Assembly (NCBI GenBank): GCA_019828595.1
Contig: JAHQRK010000024.1
Location: 682,001-746,000 of the forward strand
Direction: 5' to 3'
Length of the DNA stretch: 64,000 bases
Origin: Aphanomyces cochlioides
Lineage: Eukaryota; Oomycota; Saprolegniomycetes; Saprolegniales; Verrucalvaceae
Shown here: one piece after another, positions 45,836 through 56,549 of the stretch
How positions within the stretch are numbered: the stretch's first letter is position 1
How the letters are laid out: every line of letters begins with the position of its first letter
Notes under the pieces: model-generated
What the model was told of the DNA's origin: nothing
Databases searched by the model: none
Seen by the model: the letters and a program-made list of their open reading frames with translations, nothing else
Program-made: the position numbers and the translations under genes

Positions 45836-46597
45836 ATGTCTCAACAGTCTGAGACCGCACGTTTGTCCTCGGTGCGCTCAAATGCATCTTCCAGTGGTCG
45901 CAATGTAAAGCGTACTCCATCCAAATCCGTCGCTGGTCCTCAGGGGCTGGTCGCTGAAACTCCGTCAATCGCTCAGGTGCTCAGCGGTACGGCTCCGGCC
46001 ACGTCTCATGGTCCATCGACTCGGTCGGCTTCTCAAAATCGTCATCGTGAATAAACTGCCGACCTTCCAAGGGCTCAACCGACTGAACCTAACTTGCCTC
46101 GTTCACGCTCTCAACCGCAAACTCAACGCTCAACCATGCCTCAGACGTCAGGTACACAAGAGCCAACGCCAGACCAACAATTGCCACCATCTCCTCGACA
46201 AAGCAGTGCTGAAACGGAGTCGATTAATGGCGTGCTAGGGCCTGAAAGCCATGATCCTCTTGATGAACTGCGTAACCAGGATCTTCATATCAACCAGCTC
46301 AACATTCGCCTGACTAACCAGGGTCGGCAACTTGACAGGGCGGACGAACAAATCTTCATGTTGCTCGCCGAAATTGACCACTTGCGTAATCTTGTCGACA
46401 ACATACGCGTATCTGGAGGTCAACCAAACGTCGCCAGACGTGAGCCGTGCGGCATGATGACTGTCCGTGGTCGTCCGTGCATGAAACCCAAAAGTTCTTG
46501 CGTCTATCGAGCTGCTGGCTGCCACCCCGAGCAGCGCCAACATCGTCAATCAATGGACGAGGATCGGGACTACGATGACGGCATGGAGCAAGAATAG
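45836..46597 (+). pseudogene. Gag-like or unknown low-complexity ORF with an in-frame stop
   Basis: One frame runs from ATG 45836 to 46597 with a single TAA at 46052-46054, so it reads as 72 plus about 180 codons. The N-terminal half is Ser/Pro/Gln-rich. A heptad-like helix around 46260-46400 (LDELRNQDLHINQLNIRL) predicts a coiled coil. Near the end CGMMTVRGRPCMKP..C..H resembles a small zinc-binding motif. No capsid domain is recognised. It lies downstream of the putative LTR at 45201, which suggests a gag-like role (inference). A further open frame at 46610-46960 with Pro/Gly-rich GPQGPxGP repeats follows. Confidence 0.4.
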
Positions 46598-47206
46598 TCT
46601 TCGTAACGCTTGCATAATCCATTGTCATTCTTGTCATTGTCTGTCAATCGTCTCGTCAATATCCATTGCCAACGCATTCGGTCAATCACTGTTTCAACTT
46701 GCTTGGTCAATCATCAATTCAACGGGCCATTTGCTCTTCAAGGGCCGCAGTTTCCCACTGCTCACTCGTTTGCTCGTTATTCTCGCCGCTTGCAAGAGTT
46801 TGATACGTTGTTGGAGTCTTTGCAAGATCCAGACGTCGGTTCCCAAGGTCCATCGGGTCCACCCGATCAACATCCTGGTCCTCAAGGTCCACGTGGTCCA
46901 TTCAATCCTCCACGTCCACCTCCAATGTCAGCTGGTGGGCCATGTGCGGTCTTTGTGTGACATCTCTAGCCAACCTTCGTCCAGTTCGGCATAGGTAGAT
47001 TGCCATCTTCATAACACTCCATTTCTTCGTCTTCATATGCAAACATGCATCAATATAAATCCATTCCAGCACACGATCGATTCGATGAATCGATCAATCC
47101 ATCAATTTCCATTCCATTCACCATTCAAACCACTTCACCAAAGGGCCAAAAAGTCTGCCATTTCACCAAAACCTATGCACATCGGCTTGTTCACTCGTGC
47201 TGTGGA
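46598..47206. other. Junction region between + and - retroelement pieces
   Basis: Contains the Pro/Gly-rich frame 46610-46960 (+) and then sequence without features up to the gypsy pol stop at 47207. No LTR or polypurine tract for the minus-strand element was recognised here. Confidence 0.35.
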
Positions 47207-48922
47207 CTAAAGAGCCGTAGCTCCACCGTCGCCAACTTCATCTCCCTGGTCGCCATTGTCTTTTGTTTCTTCAGCATTCTCCTCTTCGACTGGGATATCA
47301 AACTCGTTCTGCCTCATCATACTCATCTGGGCGAGGTGTAACCGATCTCGTTCGAACTCATACACCAAGACTGACGGTGGCAACAGAATTGAAGCAATCC
47401 ATATCGAAGGGCCATTGTTCTCCAGCTGCACTTCGTACTCTTTGACATTGTTGACATATCGTATGTCTCGGATGCCAAATAGCTGTTGATCATCAGGGTC
47501 TAGTTCAAATGAATCGGGGGGCGAATAGAGCCCTTCGTCGAAGTCCACTGGTGGTTGATTCTCGAGGATGTCAGCCGGTCTGAGTTGGAACAGCCGTTGT
47601 AGCTTCAATCGTGAGTCATGAACCTCAGCGTGGAACCGATGGTTCTTCAGCGCCAATCTTCCCCGGATTTCTAACACACTGGCATAGTCATGCTTCTTTT
47701 CCAGCACTCGGAATGGTCCGTGCCACAGGTGAGCCAGCTTCTTCTTTACGCCGGGCTTAACTTGGTCGATGTAGACCCACACCAGATCACCCACTTTGAT
47801 CCGTTCGTCTACTGCTTCAGGTAATCGGGCGTTGTGTGCTTCTGCTCGCTGGGTCACAGCTTGCTGGAGCAGCTCGTGAGCGATAGCTCGGCAAAACAAG
47901 TGCTGTTGGTGTAGTTGTGATCGCCACCGATGAGCTTCGTGGTCGCCATTTCTGGTGGATGGGAGGCTAGCAGTAATCGTCGTAAAGGGATCCCATCCAT
48001 GCATAAGGAAGAATGGCGTATCTCCACGCGTAGCCGAGGGGGTAGTGTTGATCGCAAACGTCAGTCTCACTGCGTACTCATCCCAATCTCGCTGTTGAGG
48101 GTCGGCCACATATAACTTCACCGATCTGACTAAGGTCTGGATCGCTCTCTCAGCTGTCCCATTTGCTTGGGGACGGTAGGCAAAGGTGGGCATAGATCTT
48201 TGGCCGATCATTTACATGAAGTGAGTGAACACCTCGCTCATGAACGAGGGTTCACGATCATGGCGGACTTCTTTACACGCACCGAACCGGATGAACACCG
48301 TTTCCTCAAATGCTTTTGCTAGAGTGTGGGCAGCTCGATCGGGAGTTGGCTTGCACTTGACATATCCCGTGAAGTTGTCGACAAACACCACCAACTGTGT
48401 ATTTCCTTCGAAAGATCGGGGAAGGTCAGTGGCAATATCGAAATTGATCAGCTCCATAGGTCCTTGTGGTACGAGATTGCCAGGTGATCGAGCTTGGATA
48501 GTCGGTGGTGGTCCTCCAGAGGTGCATATTTCGCAGGCAGCGATGTAGTTTTTCGCATCCGTGTACATACCAGCCCAATAAAAGTGCTTCCTCAGCCGTT
48601 CGTAGGTAGCATGAAACTTGAAGTGGCCTCCTTCGACGCTGTCATGGCAGTGGTGGAGTACGGTTGGTATCAATTCAGTGGGTATGACTAAGCTCCAAAC
48701 CACAACAGGCAGGTTGCTCCTTCGGTTGGTCCAGTTCAGCCGGAAAAGGGCTCCTTCTTCGCCAACCTCGTACATTCCAGCTTCTTTGCTGGCTGTCGAG
48801 CACTCTTCTGACGATAATTCTGCCAAGTCTCCGCGTAGAAAACGCTTGATAACCCACCATTTTCGCTCTCGGTCTTGTGCTAAGCTCACTCGGAGGAGTC
48901 GAATTTGCATGTTCAGCCCCAC
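47207..48922 (-). pseudogene. Gypsy integrase region with in-frame stop
   Basis: From 48922 down: H2C2 zinc-binding domain (HHCHDSVEGGHFKFH..CEIC), then the DDE core with Asp in INFDIATDLP, Asp in VRHDREPSFMSEV and Glu in QANGTAERAIQTL. A TAA at 48214-48212 separates the second Asp from the Glu; both sides are in the same frame, so it is a single nonsense change. The C-terminal part has the DLVWVYIDQVKPG and HLWHGPFRV motifs of gypsy integrase, and IRDIRYVNNVKEYEVQ, which looks like a degenerate chromodomain. The tail is acidic. Confidence 0.8.
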
Positions 48923-49012
48923 AGTCTTCGAGGTTGGCCTCGGATGAGTGAACGCGAAGACATTTCTCGCCGACTTTTCCTCACTTTGCAGATCGTTGGG
49001 CTCTAGTTGCGG

Positions 49013-49960
49013 CTAAAGGAGTTCTACCAGCAGATTTTTCGCTCGGATATCATCCAGACCATTCGGGGTAAGCTCAGAAATCTCTTTGCGGGCCATTAGA
49101 CCCATGGAGGCTAGGTGGTCTGCGCTGCCATTCCATTGCGGCAGGATGTGGTGATACTCTACCCGAGACAGTTGTCGCTCCAAGGTCCGTAAGTCTTTGA
49201 GTTGGTTCTGTAGATGCTGTTGCTTGCACTGCATCCATTCAAGAGCTTGGTGAATCACCAGCTTGGAGTCGCCAAATACATGCAAAGTTTGGATGCCTTG
49301 TTTGATGGCAGCTCGGAGCACGGCCTTAGCACCTTCGTATTCAGCCACGTTGACAGTCGCATCTTGGCAACAGCCGGCACCAGCCCACACAATACTCCAT
49401 TCAGGCAACTTCCAAATGACAGCGCCCCAACTTCCGAATCGCTCTTTCACCTTGATGGCACCGTCGAATGTAGCAATATAGCCTTGGTCGTTCTCGGTGA
49501 AGGTTGGCATCTTTACTTGGCGAGGCTGCAAGCCAACCTTGGACCGGTTGGGCTCATACAAAGCCAATTTCTCGCAGGTCGTCTCGTCCGGCGGATGGAG
49601 GGTTTCAGTCAACATAATCGGTAGGTTCCATCGGCCATCCAATTCTTCCACAGGGACCACTTTGATTGTCCATGGAGCTAACATGGCAACCCAGTGTAGG
49701 TTCTCAGCTTTGGCTCGCTTGTCTTTTAGCAACCATTTCATAAGACCAAACCGAGTGTACACCACAATGGTCCGCCCTCGGACTTCGAAGAAGCAAGTCT
49801 TCAGCACACGAAGTAAGGCCAGGATCTCCTTCGCCCAACCTTCATACCTGGTTTCGCCATCCTTTAGTACTCGTCCGCAAAACCGAATTGGGTGCAGCAC
49901 GCCTTCGTCCTCCTGGCAAACAGTCGCAGAGATAGCCCAATTTGTAGTATATATGAGCAC
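49013..49960 (-). CDS. Gypsy RNase H / second RNase H region
   Basis: A 315-codon open frame. The first part (ISATVCQEDEGVLHPIRF..ETRYEGWAKEILALL) is the RNase H linked to gypsy RT. A connecting stretch is followed by a second RNase H-like domain with the catalytic acids in IATFDGAIK, VAEYEGAKA, HVFGDSKLV and NGSADHLAS. A second RNase H of the archaeal-like type is known in plant Tat elements and in some oomycete gypsy elements (established knowledge). The frame is continuous here, so this is the best preserved part of the element; its N-terminus is out of frame with the RT upstream. Confidence 0.75.
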   Translation of the reverse strand: MLIYTTNWAISATVCQEDEGVLHPIRFCGRVLKDGETRYEGWAKEILALLRVLKTCFFEVRGRTIVVYTRFGLMKWLLKDKRAKAENLHWVAMLAPWTIKVVPVEELDGRWNLPIMLTETLHPPDETTCEKLALYEPNRSKVGLQPRQVKMPTFTENDQGYIATFDGAIKVKERFGSWGAVIWKLPEWSIVWAGAGCCQDATVNVAEYEGAKAVLRAAIKQGIQTLHVFGDSKLVIHQALEWMQCKQQHLQNQLKDLRTLERQLSRVEYHHILPQWNGSADHLASMGLMARKEISELTPNGLDDIRAKNLLVELL

Positions 49961-50409
49961 GTGGACTTCTTTGCCAGGAGCTGCGGTTTGAGACTTGGTA
50001 GGTTGGCGAAAGCCGACTTCAGTTCGTCAAAGGCCAATTTGGCTGTGTCTGAGACCACGCCGGCTTCTATATCCTCACGGGATATTTCATAGAGACTGCT
50101 GGCTTTGATGGCGTAGTTCTCGACGAACCTCGAGTAAAAGTTCAGGGAACCCAGGAAAGATTGGGCGCCTTGTAGTGAGGTGGGAAACTCCAGATTGATC
50201 AGCTTCTCTAAACCTTTGGGTCTCGCAGAGAGGCCTCGTCTTGAAATCCAGTGGCCAAGAAACTCAATCTCACGTTTGCCAAACTTGCTCTTGGACGCGC
50301 TAATGCTCACATTGAAGTAAGTAAGGCGTCGTAAAATTCGGTTCGTCAGCTCGACCACACCATCCCAAGTCTCTGCTCCATCGCTAATGTCGTCTGCAAA
50401 AGATCTCAA
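49864..50409 (-). pseudogene. Gypsy reverse transcriptase, C-terminal half
   Basis: Begins RSFADDISDG, which carries the catalytic ADD corresponding to the RT Y-x-D-D, continues with FGKREIEFLGHWISRRGL (typical thumb) and SFLGSLNFYSRFV. The frame shifts near 49960-49980 into the RNase H frame. The sequence directly before the ADD motif is displaced by the inversion at 50405-50584. Confidence 0.75.
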
Positions 50410-50584
50410 GAATGCTCCGATGATCTACCAGAGGATGATTACCAATGCTTTGTTCGGCTTTGTTGACTTACCCCCTGGTGTAGCCGACCTCGATGAAGAT
50501 GGTGAACCCAGGGACATGTTCAAGATCAATTACAAGTACCCAGAAGAGAGCATGCCCCCCCTGTCGCCAACCGTACTCCTTGAG
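50405..50584 (+). other. Inverted RT segment inside the gypsy element
   Basis: Here the plus strand, not the minus strand, encodes RT sequence: LKNAPMIYQRMITNALFGFV, the palm block that normally sits between FEWTA and the catalytic ADD. Short inverted repeats CTCAAG (50405-50410) and CTTGAG (50579-50584) bound it. Minus-strand RT ends at FEWTA just right of it and resumes at SFADD just left of it. Re-reading the segment in the other orientation fits apart from a one-base shift, for which a 7-C run near 50554-50560 is a candidate. Confidence 0.75.
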
Positions 50585-51802
50585 CCATGCGGTCCACTCG
50601 AAGTGACCCAGAGGGCAAATGAATGCGCTAATCAATCGAGCGCGTCGAGTCGATCTCACAACCCAAAAGCCACTGGCGTTGTCCAAAGATAGAAACCATT
50701 GCACGGCGTCAAAGTTGGCGAGCATGCTGTCCAGCGTGGGCATGGGGAATAAGAGCAGCGATTGCAAGTCGTTGATGGCTCGGTAATCAATGCATAACCG
50801 AATGTCCTTGCCGCCCTTTTTGAGGACGATGACGATCGGCGATGCCCATGGCGACTTCGAAAACGTGATCAACCCATATTCGAGTAGCCCATTCAGTAAT
50901 TCGAACAATTGCTTGAGATGTTCAGGGCGTACTCGTCTTGCTCGTTGTGCAATAGGTCTGGCATTCCCCACGTCGATGTCACAAACTGCTCCTCTTGCTG
51001 CAGGTGGCAGACCGTTGCCAGACTGGATAAAGTAGGGCATGTACTTCGACAGCACTGCTTTCATCTTCTCTTTGTCTTCAGTGGTCTGATCGGGTTCCCC
51101 ATAGTCAAGATCTTCTAATCGTATGGGCGTATGATCTGGTGTGATCTCGGGTATGAACGCAAGTTGAGCTTCCATCTCCTCCGTAGTCATATCGATCCCT
51201 TCCTTCACAACCACTTCTGGATCGAACTTGCCTCCTGGAAGGCTTATCTCTCGGCGGTTGGTATCAATCGTCATGTGGGCTCGAGAAAGGAAGTCCATAC
51301 CGAGGACGGCGTTAAACCCAACATTGCCCAAGTCACAAACGTCCAGTTCCAAGTAGTAAGCAATGCCGTTCCTAATGGTGAGCTTCACGGGGACTGTGCC
51401 AAGCGTTCGAATGGAGTTGGGTCCTATCCCATTGATCCTCATCGACTTCCGTTGGTCGATTGGTAGGTTCAGAGACTCAACCGCTCGTAGATGTACGACG
51501 CTCATGTCGGCTCCAGTGTCAGCCAAGATGATTGTATCTCGGTCCATGAGTTTGGCGTTCAACAGGGCTTGATGGTTTCCTTCTTCCCCGACCTTCTCAT
51601 CACTGAGAAAACCCAGTTCTTCCCCTTCTTGTAAGTCGTACTCCCAAGGCATGATCATGTGGTCCTTGGTCGCATAATGTATCGAGGGAACAACAATGTC
51701 GGAGTCTCGCGATATTTTCCAGATTACGGGGCTCTTCTTGTCTGTGGTGGCCAACTTCGAAAAGGTTGGACTAGTCTGGGTGGATTGTTCACATGTAGTC
51801 AC
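50468..51802 (-). pseudogene. Gypsy protease and reverse transcriptase N-terminal half
   Basis: A 444-codon frame. ILADTGADMSVVHLRAV is a retropepsin active-site region (D-T-G-A), followed by VLGMDFLSRAHMTID. RT starts with LLEYGLITFSKSPWASPIVIV, then LCIDYRAINDLQ and the DxxSG-like SLDNASGFW block, and reaches FEWTA before running into the inverted segment, where the remaining codons are not RT. Confidence 0.8.
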
Positions 51803-52110
51803 CGACTTCGAGGTCTGGGTCGGTGGGGGTATGCATTTGATCTTGATTTTTCTGTGGGTTTCTTGTTTTCTGCTTTTTCTGGGGTTTTCTTGTTTTCTGC
51901 TTTTTCTGGCGGTAGTTTGTTGCGTGCGTTGTGTCCGACACGATCGAGGATTCGCAATTCCTCCGGACTTAGAAGTTTAAACACTCCAAGGAAGGCAGGC
52001 CCTCAATGGATTGCTCTTCTAGGAAAGCCTTCAACGCTGCCACTTTCTCCCGCTTGTCGCATCGCTCATATTTGTTGTGTGGCGTCGACTCGATATTTAA
52101 CAAGAAAATA
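51800..52110 (-). pseudogene. Gypsy gag C-terminal remnant with short tandem repeat
   Basis: Two overlapping minus-strand frames: one reads CDKREKVAALKAFLEEQSIE, the other LLSPEELRILDRVGHNARNK followed by the tandem PEKAENKK-TPEKAENKK repeat. The frame changes between them suggest one former gag reading frame with indels. No CCHC knuckle was found. Confidence 0.45.
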
Positions 52111-52679
52111 GATATGTTGTTGCTGCTGCAGTGGAAGTGGGCAAATCGATGAGAAGTGAGTACAACACTCGATTAGATATCTTTATCCGTCACACACAGG
52201 TCATCATTGGCCATTGAACTACTTGAAGCCGAACGCCTTTGTCTAGCAGCAACTGCGCTATTGTTCGTTGATGACTTGGACACTGACATTCCGCTTGTGT
52301 GGTGGGTATCACACGATACACACCTTTACCCTAGGAGATCTCCCCTCGATTCCCTTTGATAATTTGGAATTTTCCCCACCCGAATAGTGTACTGTACTGA
52401 ATTAGTACATTTCAAGTCATGTTCCTGTGATTCCTCTCTTGCTGCCTGTGTCACCCTCGTTTTGGTGTGCAAATTTTCTGGACTCATTACAATCGACTAT
52501 AACTGGTGGGACTCCGCGATCGATTTCACGTGCATGTGCGGAACTAGTGCGAGTAAGAAACCAGCTAGCAATCGCAATCTCTAGATTAATGTCGATAATC
52601 AATGCATTTTTTCATGACAACTACATCCTAGGTCCTCACGTGCACTAAAGCCGACTCGCAGATCTTCAAAAGCCTAACT

Positions 52680-52960
52680 GACTCGCGGAACTTCAATAGC
52701 CATCACACGAACACAACAACTATAATTCTTCTTCAATCTACTCGTCGAATTAGATAGATAAATCGAGGTAGCGCTTACCATTTTCACGTTGGTCGTGGTG
52801 GTTGGCCGTTTGTTCATGTAAATCGTCGGCGTCAACATGGCCAGCCACCACGACAATAAGCGCTCGAATAGCCACGAGAGAATCGTAAAATTGTTTCAAA
52901 TCTACTCGTGGAATTAGATAGATAAACCGAGGCAGCGCTTACCAGTTTCTCGATGGTCGG
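52680..52960. repeat. Imperfect 165-bp direct repeat
   Basis: The block ATCTACTCGT(c/g)GAATTAGATAGATAAA(t/c)CGAGG.AGCGCTTACCA occurs near 52735-52782 and again near 52900-52947, offset 165 bp, with weaker similarity on both sides. It looks like an old tandem duplication. No gene nearby. Confidence 0.6.
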
Positions 52961-53149
52961 GGTTGCTGCACCGTGATGAAACGACATAAATTTGTCGAAA
53001 ATTAATATTTATCGACATTCGTTACCTCTCTTTCTTTATGATGAGATTTCGCTGGACATATGGCTTGATGATCCACATGGGGAAAAATAGGCCACAATTT
53101 GTCTGGCAAAATGACCAAAGTTCAAACTCGAATCCACCCAACGTCTAAA

Positions 53150-53187
53150 TGCTAAAATGTGTCCATAATATGGACACATTTTTAGCA
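53150..53187. repeat. 17-bp inverted repeat (hairpin)
   Basis: TGCTAAAATGTGTCCAT is followed after 3 bp by its reverse complement with one extra T (ATGGACACATTTTTAGCA). It is the strongest short hairpin seen in the window. It lies about 230 bp before the copia gag start. Confidence 0.7.
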
Positions 53188-53415
53188 GGAAGAATCCATA
53201 TGGATATGTTGCATCAGCCTGTGCACGACTCACGACCTTTCCCGTCGAATCAACATTCCGGGAACAAGATCAACATTCGTGACCACCATTCTCAAGTGAA
53301 GTCAACGATCTACCAAGGAAGTTTACAACCATCAAGTCTCGAGTTTTAAACACACGAAAACTAGAGCAATATATTTTTCAAGACAATTTTTGGTTTAACC
53401 CTACTTTAACTAACT

Positions 53416-53880
53416 ATGGGAGTTAAAGATTACGTCACAACTTTTTCTGGAGAGAATTTCCTCCAATGGGAAACTCGATTGATGGCGTTTATGGAATAGA
53501 AAGAGGTTGGTGTTGTCATCAATAATACATTACCTCCAACTGCTGAAGGTTATACCTCCAAGAATCGATTAGCGCGAACAATAATTTTCGCTGCTGTCGA
53601 TGATCTACATGTTCGCATGGTAATCAACTGTACCACTGCAGCCGACATGATGAATCTTTTACGCGAACGTTATGGCAACAAGTCCTTCGTTGGCCATGGT
53701 CGCCACATCCATGAAGTTACACACATGTGCATGAAGCCTAACGAAACACCTCGCGCTTATTGCGACCGCTTCAAGTTAACAATTGATGACGCTCATAACT
53801 CTGGCGTTAAGTTTGATGATGAACACATTGTCCATTTTTTCTTAAATGGCTTGGACACGCGTTTCACAACTTTTGTCTAA
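53416..53880 (+). pseudogene. Copia gag (UBN2-type) fragment with in-frame stop
   Basis: The frame starts MGVKDYVTTFSGENFLQWE, as copia gag polypeptides commonly do, with a TAG at 53497-53499. The rest (TTAADMMNLLRERYGNKS, NETPRAYCDRFKLTI, FFLNGLDTRF) is the gag helical core. It ends at a TAA at 53878. Sequence after the stop continues gag-like for about 40 codons. Confidence 0.75.
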
Positions 53881-54830
53881 CTTCAAACCCACGCCTTGCA
53901 ACGCTGTACCATCGATGCTTCCGCTCTTTCCAGTATCTCCACGGAGTCGATTCAAACATACACCCGTGTTCAACCTCGTTCGACTGGTACACCACCTACA
54001 CTGGTAGACGAAGTAGCTCTGGCTGCTCACCGCAACCAACCACGTCAGTCACCTCAAGCCCTGAACGCACCATCGTCAGTCGTAATGTCGTCTTTAATGA
54101 AACCAAGAGTTTCTTTACTGACGAGCCTGCTGATGATGAATCACCCGTCTCTCAACTCTTTGACGAGATCGATGATGATGACGATGACGAGCTGTCTGTA
54201 AGAGATGAGACTTCAACTCGTGCAGCTTCTAACGCCGAGATTCCCGCTCCAACTGATGGACCTACGATCGTTCCAAGGCGTTCGACTCGTATACGTCGCG
54301 GAAATCCTCGCTACAATGTGCCTCCTGTCTACGTTCCTCCTCCTGCATCGGTTGCATCTTCGACTCCACCGATCACTCAAGTTGAGCGCACAACACCCAT
54401 CCTTGCGGATAACCCTTCTGTGCCTTGCGTCGAGAGTCCTCCGCAACCTTCTGATGCCTCCACGACTTCTCGTGTCGAGCCTGTTCAACAGCAATCCTCC
54501 GCAGAATCTCCTGCGGATATACCATTGCGGTCATCACCTCCGCAAGCGCCAATGTCTCGCATGGACGCTCCTGTTGTCACTCCTGAGTTTGTTCCCATCT
54601 TGATGCCTTCTACGGCCCCGACAAGCTCAAGTTCGTTTGACGAAGATGCGCTTTGCAAACAGTTTGAGTCTATGGCACTTAGTGTCTATAGCATTTTTCG
54701 CCCTGATGAGGCAAACTCAAATGTTGATGAACAACTACTCAACAAGCAACATCGAATTCTAGTTGCTTTTGCCTTGCAAACAACCGGGCTGCCTTCGACA
54801 ATTCGTCAAGCCCATCACCAGAAAAGCTGA
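53881..54830 (+). pseudogene. Copia gag tail and pol linker fusion
   Basis: After the gag stop one frame continues into acidic and Pro/Ser-rich sequence (RRSTRIRRGNPRYNVPPVY), which is the linker normally found between copia integrase and RT. The jump from gag to this linker near 54050-54100 marks a deletion of CCHC, protease and integrase. Confidence 0.6.
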
Positions 54831-56229
54831 ATGGATTAAGGCTACTGATGCCGCATATAATTCATTGATGCACCACAACACTTGGACTCTGTGTGAACTA
54901 CCACCTGGCTGTAAACCCATCGGATGTCGATGGATCTTTACGAAGAAGTAAGCCGCTGATGGTACTTTGTCACGCTACAAAGCACGCCTTGTTGCTCAAG
55001 GTTTCACTCAAGTTGCTGGCGTTGACTACACGGAAGTATTTGCTCCCGTCATTCGCACCTCGAGCATTCGTTTTTTACTTGCTCTTGCCGCGATGTACTC
55101 CATGCATATCTGTCACATGGATGTACAAACTGCCTTCCTCAATGGTTCACTTCAAGAAGCACTCTTCATGAAGCAACATGCGGGATATGTTCAACGTGGC
55201 TCTGAAAACCTTGTTTGCCGCTTGAACAAAAGCAGCATTTACGGACTGAAACAATCGTCACGTGAATGGAACTCTGCATTGGATTCATACTTCAAGTCTC
55301 AACGCTTTACGCAACTCAAGACTGATCCATGCATCTATTTCCGACGTACACCCCAAGGCTTAGTTTTGGTGGGCGTATATGTCGACGACTTCATCCTTCT
55401 GTCCACGAACATCAACATATTGGACTCTACCAAGCGTGCACTCTCTTCACGCTTTACAATGAAGGATTTGGGACCTTTAACTTACTGCCTCGGCATCGAA
55501 GTTGAGCGCCTTGAAGATGGTTCCATTCTACTCCATCAGAGTAAATATGTCTCTGACATCCTGGCTAAGCATGACCTTGCCAACTGCAATCCTGTCTCGA
55601 CACCCCAGGACAGCCATTCAACTGTTTTCCACTCGTCGAGTTCTTCACCTTCGCTGCCATTTCGCACTGTGGTAGGCGAACTGCTATATCTCACGACGAC
55701 AACACGTCCAGATATCGCTTTTACTGTTACATTGCTCTCTCGGCACCTCAACAACCCAGCAGATGAACACCAACATATAGCTAAACGTGTCCTCCGCTAT
55801 CTTCGAGGATCGAAAGACTTTGGCATTTGCTACACCAAGCAAGACTCAACTGAGTTTACCATTGAGCTATATGTCGATGCCGACTACGCCAATGATGCAT
55901 CAACACGCATATCAACGTCAGTCTATCTACTTTACCTGAATGGATGTTTGATCTCGTGGAAATCCAAGCGTCAGAACATAGTCGCTTTGTCCACCTCAGA
56001 AGCCGAATACATTTCAATGTCGTATGGACTACAAGAAGCACTATGGCTTAAGTCACTGCTTGAAAAACTACAGATTCCAATTAAGCTGCCCATTATCGTG
56101 TATGAAGACAATCAAAGCACTATCAAGATGGCTGATAACTCAGCTCTTCAACAACGAACCAAGCACATTGACGTGCGCCACCATTTCATTCAAGACTTAG
56201 TCCGCGAGCAAATTATCAAGATCGAATAG
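54831..56229 (+). pseudogene. Copia reverse transcriptase and RNase H
   Basis: Starts EWIKATDAAYNSLMHHNTW, a TAA-type stop (TAA at 54950) interrupts WIFTKK, and the main frame runs 54967-56229. RT landmarks: RYKARLVAQGFTQVAGVDY, HMDVQTAFLNGSL, SIYGLKQSSREW and the catalytic VGVYVDDFILL. RNase H: YVDADYANDASTRIST, VALSTSEAEYISMS and YEDNQSTIKMA. A TAG at 56227 is followed by LADLLTKALPRPKF in the same frame, so the original ended about 30 codons later. Confidence 0.85.
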
Positions 56230-56362
56230 TGCGCAACTAACCAAATGCTTGCTGATTTGCTTACAAAAGCACTACCTCGTCCTAAGTTTCAAGAACACCT
56301 CTCGAATGTGATGAACCCCCTATCTCTATATATTCGAGATGAAAGTATCAATTAAGGGGGAG

Positions 56363-56549
56363 TGTTGAGACTCTAAACTCACTTTCTAGAGGCTCCTCAC
56401 AAACGTTGCATCTAGAGAGTCGCGACAACCTTTACATCAAGATATGGATATGCATGAACTTGTATTAGAGACTCTTCACAGGATGAGTTACATGATTAAC
56501 TACACGATAATTCACTTTCCTTTCTACTTCTAAGATTCCATTCAAAACA
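56363..56549 (+). repeat. Copia 3' LTR (right end approximate)
   Basis: Starts TGTTGAGACTC directly after the polypurine tract. The right end is placed tentatively at AAAACA near 56549; without the 5' partner the true end is unknown. Length would be about 190 bp. Confidence 0.5.

Larger units (their letters stand above)
47207..52110 (-). mobile_element. Damaged Ty3/gypsy retrotransposon with two RNase H domains
   Basis: Read on the minus strand the order is: gag remnants (about 52110-51800), aspartic protease, reverse transcriptase, RT-linked RNase H, a second RNase H, H2C2 zinc finger, integrase core and C-terminal chromodomain-like tail. The protease-RT-RH-IN order is that of Ty3/gypsy. 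Damage includes an internal inversion of about 170-180 bp in RT, at least one frameshift near 49960 and a nonsense codon at 48212-48214. No LTRs were recognised at either end, so the limits are approximate. Confidence 0.8.
53416..56362 (+). mobile_element. Internally deleted Ty1/copia retrotransposon
   Basis: A gag start, then a Pro/Ser-rich linker, RT and RNase H, ending in a polypurine tract (AAGGGGGAG, 56354-56362) right before TGTTGAGACTC of the 3' LTR. Protease, CCHC and integrase are absent between gag and the linker, so this copy could not transpose on its own. No 5' LTR was recognised upstream. Confidence 0.8.
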
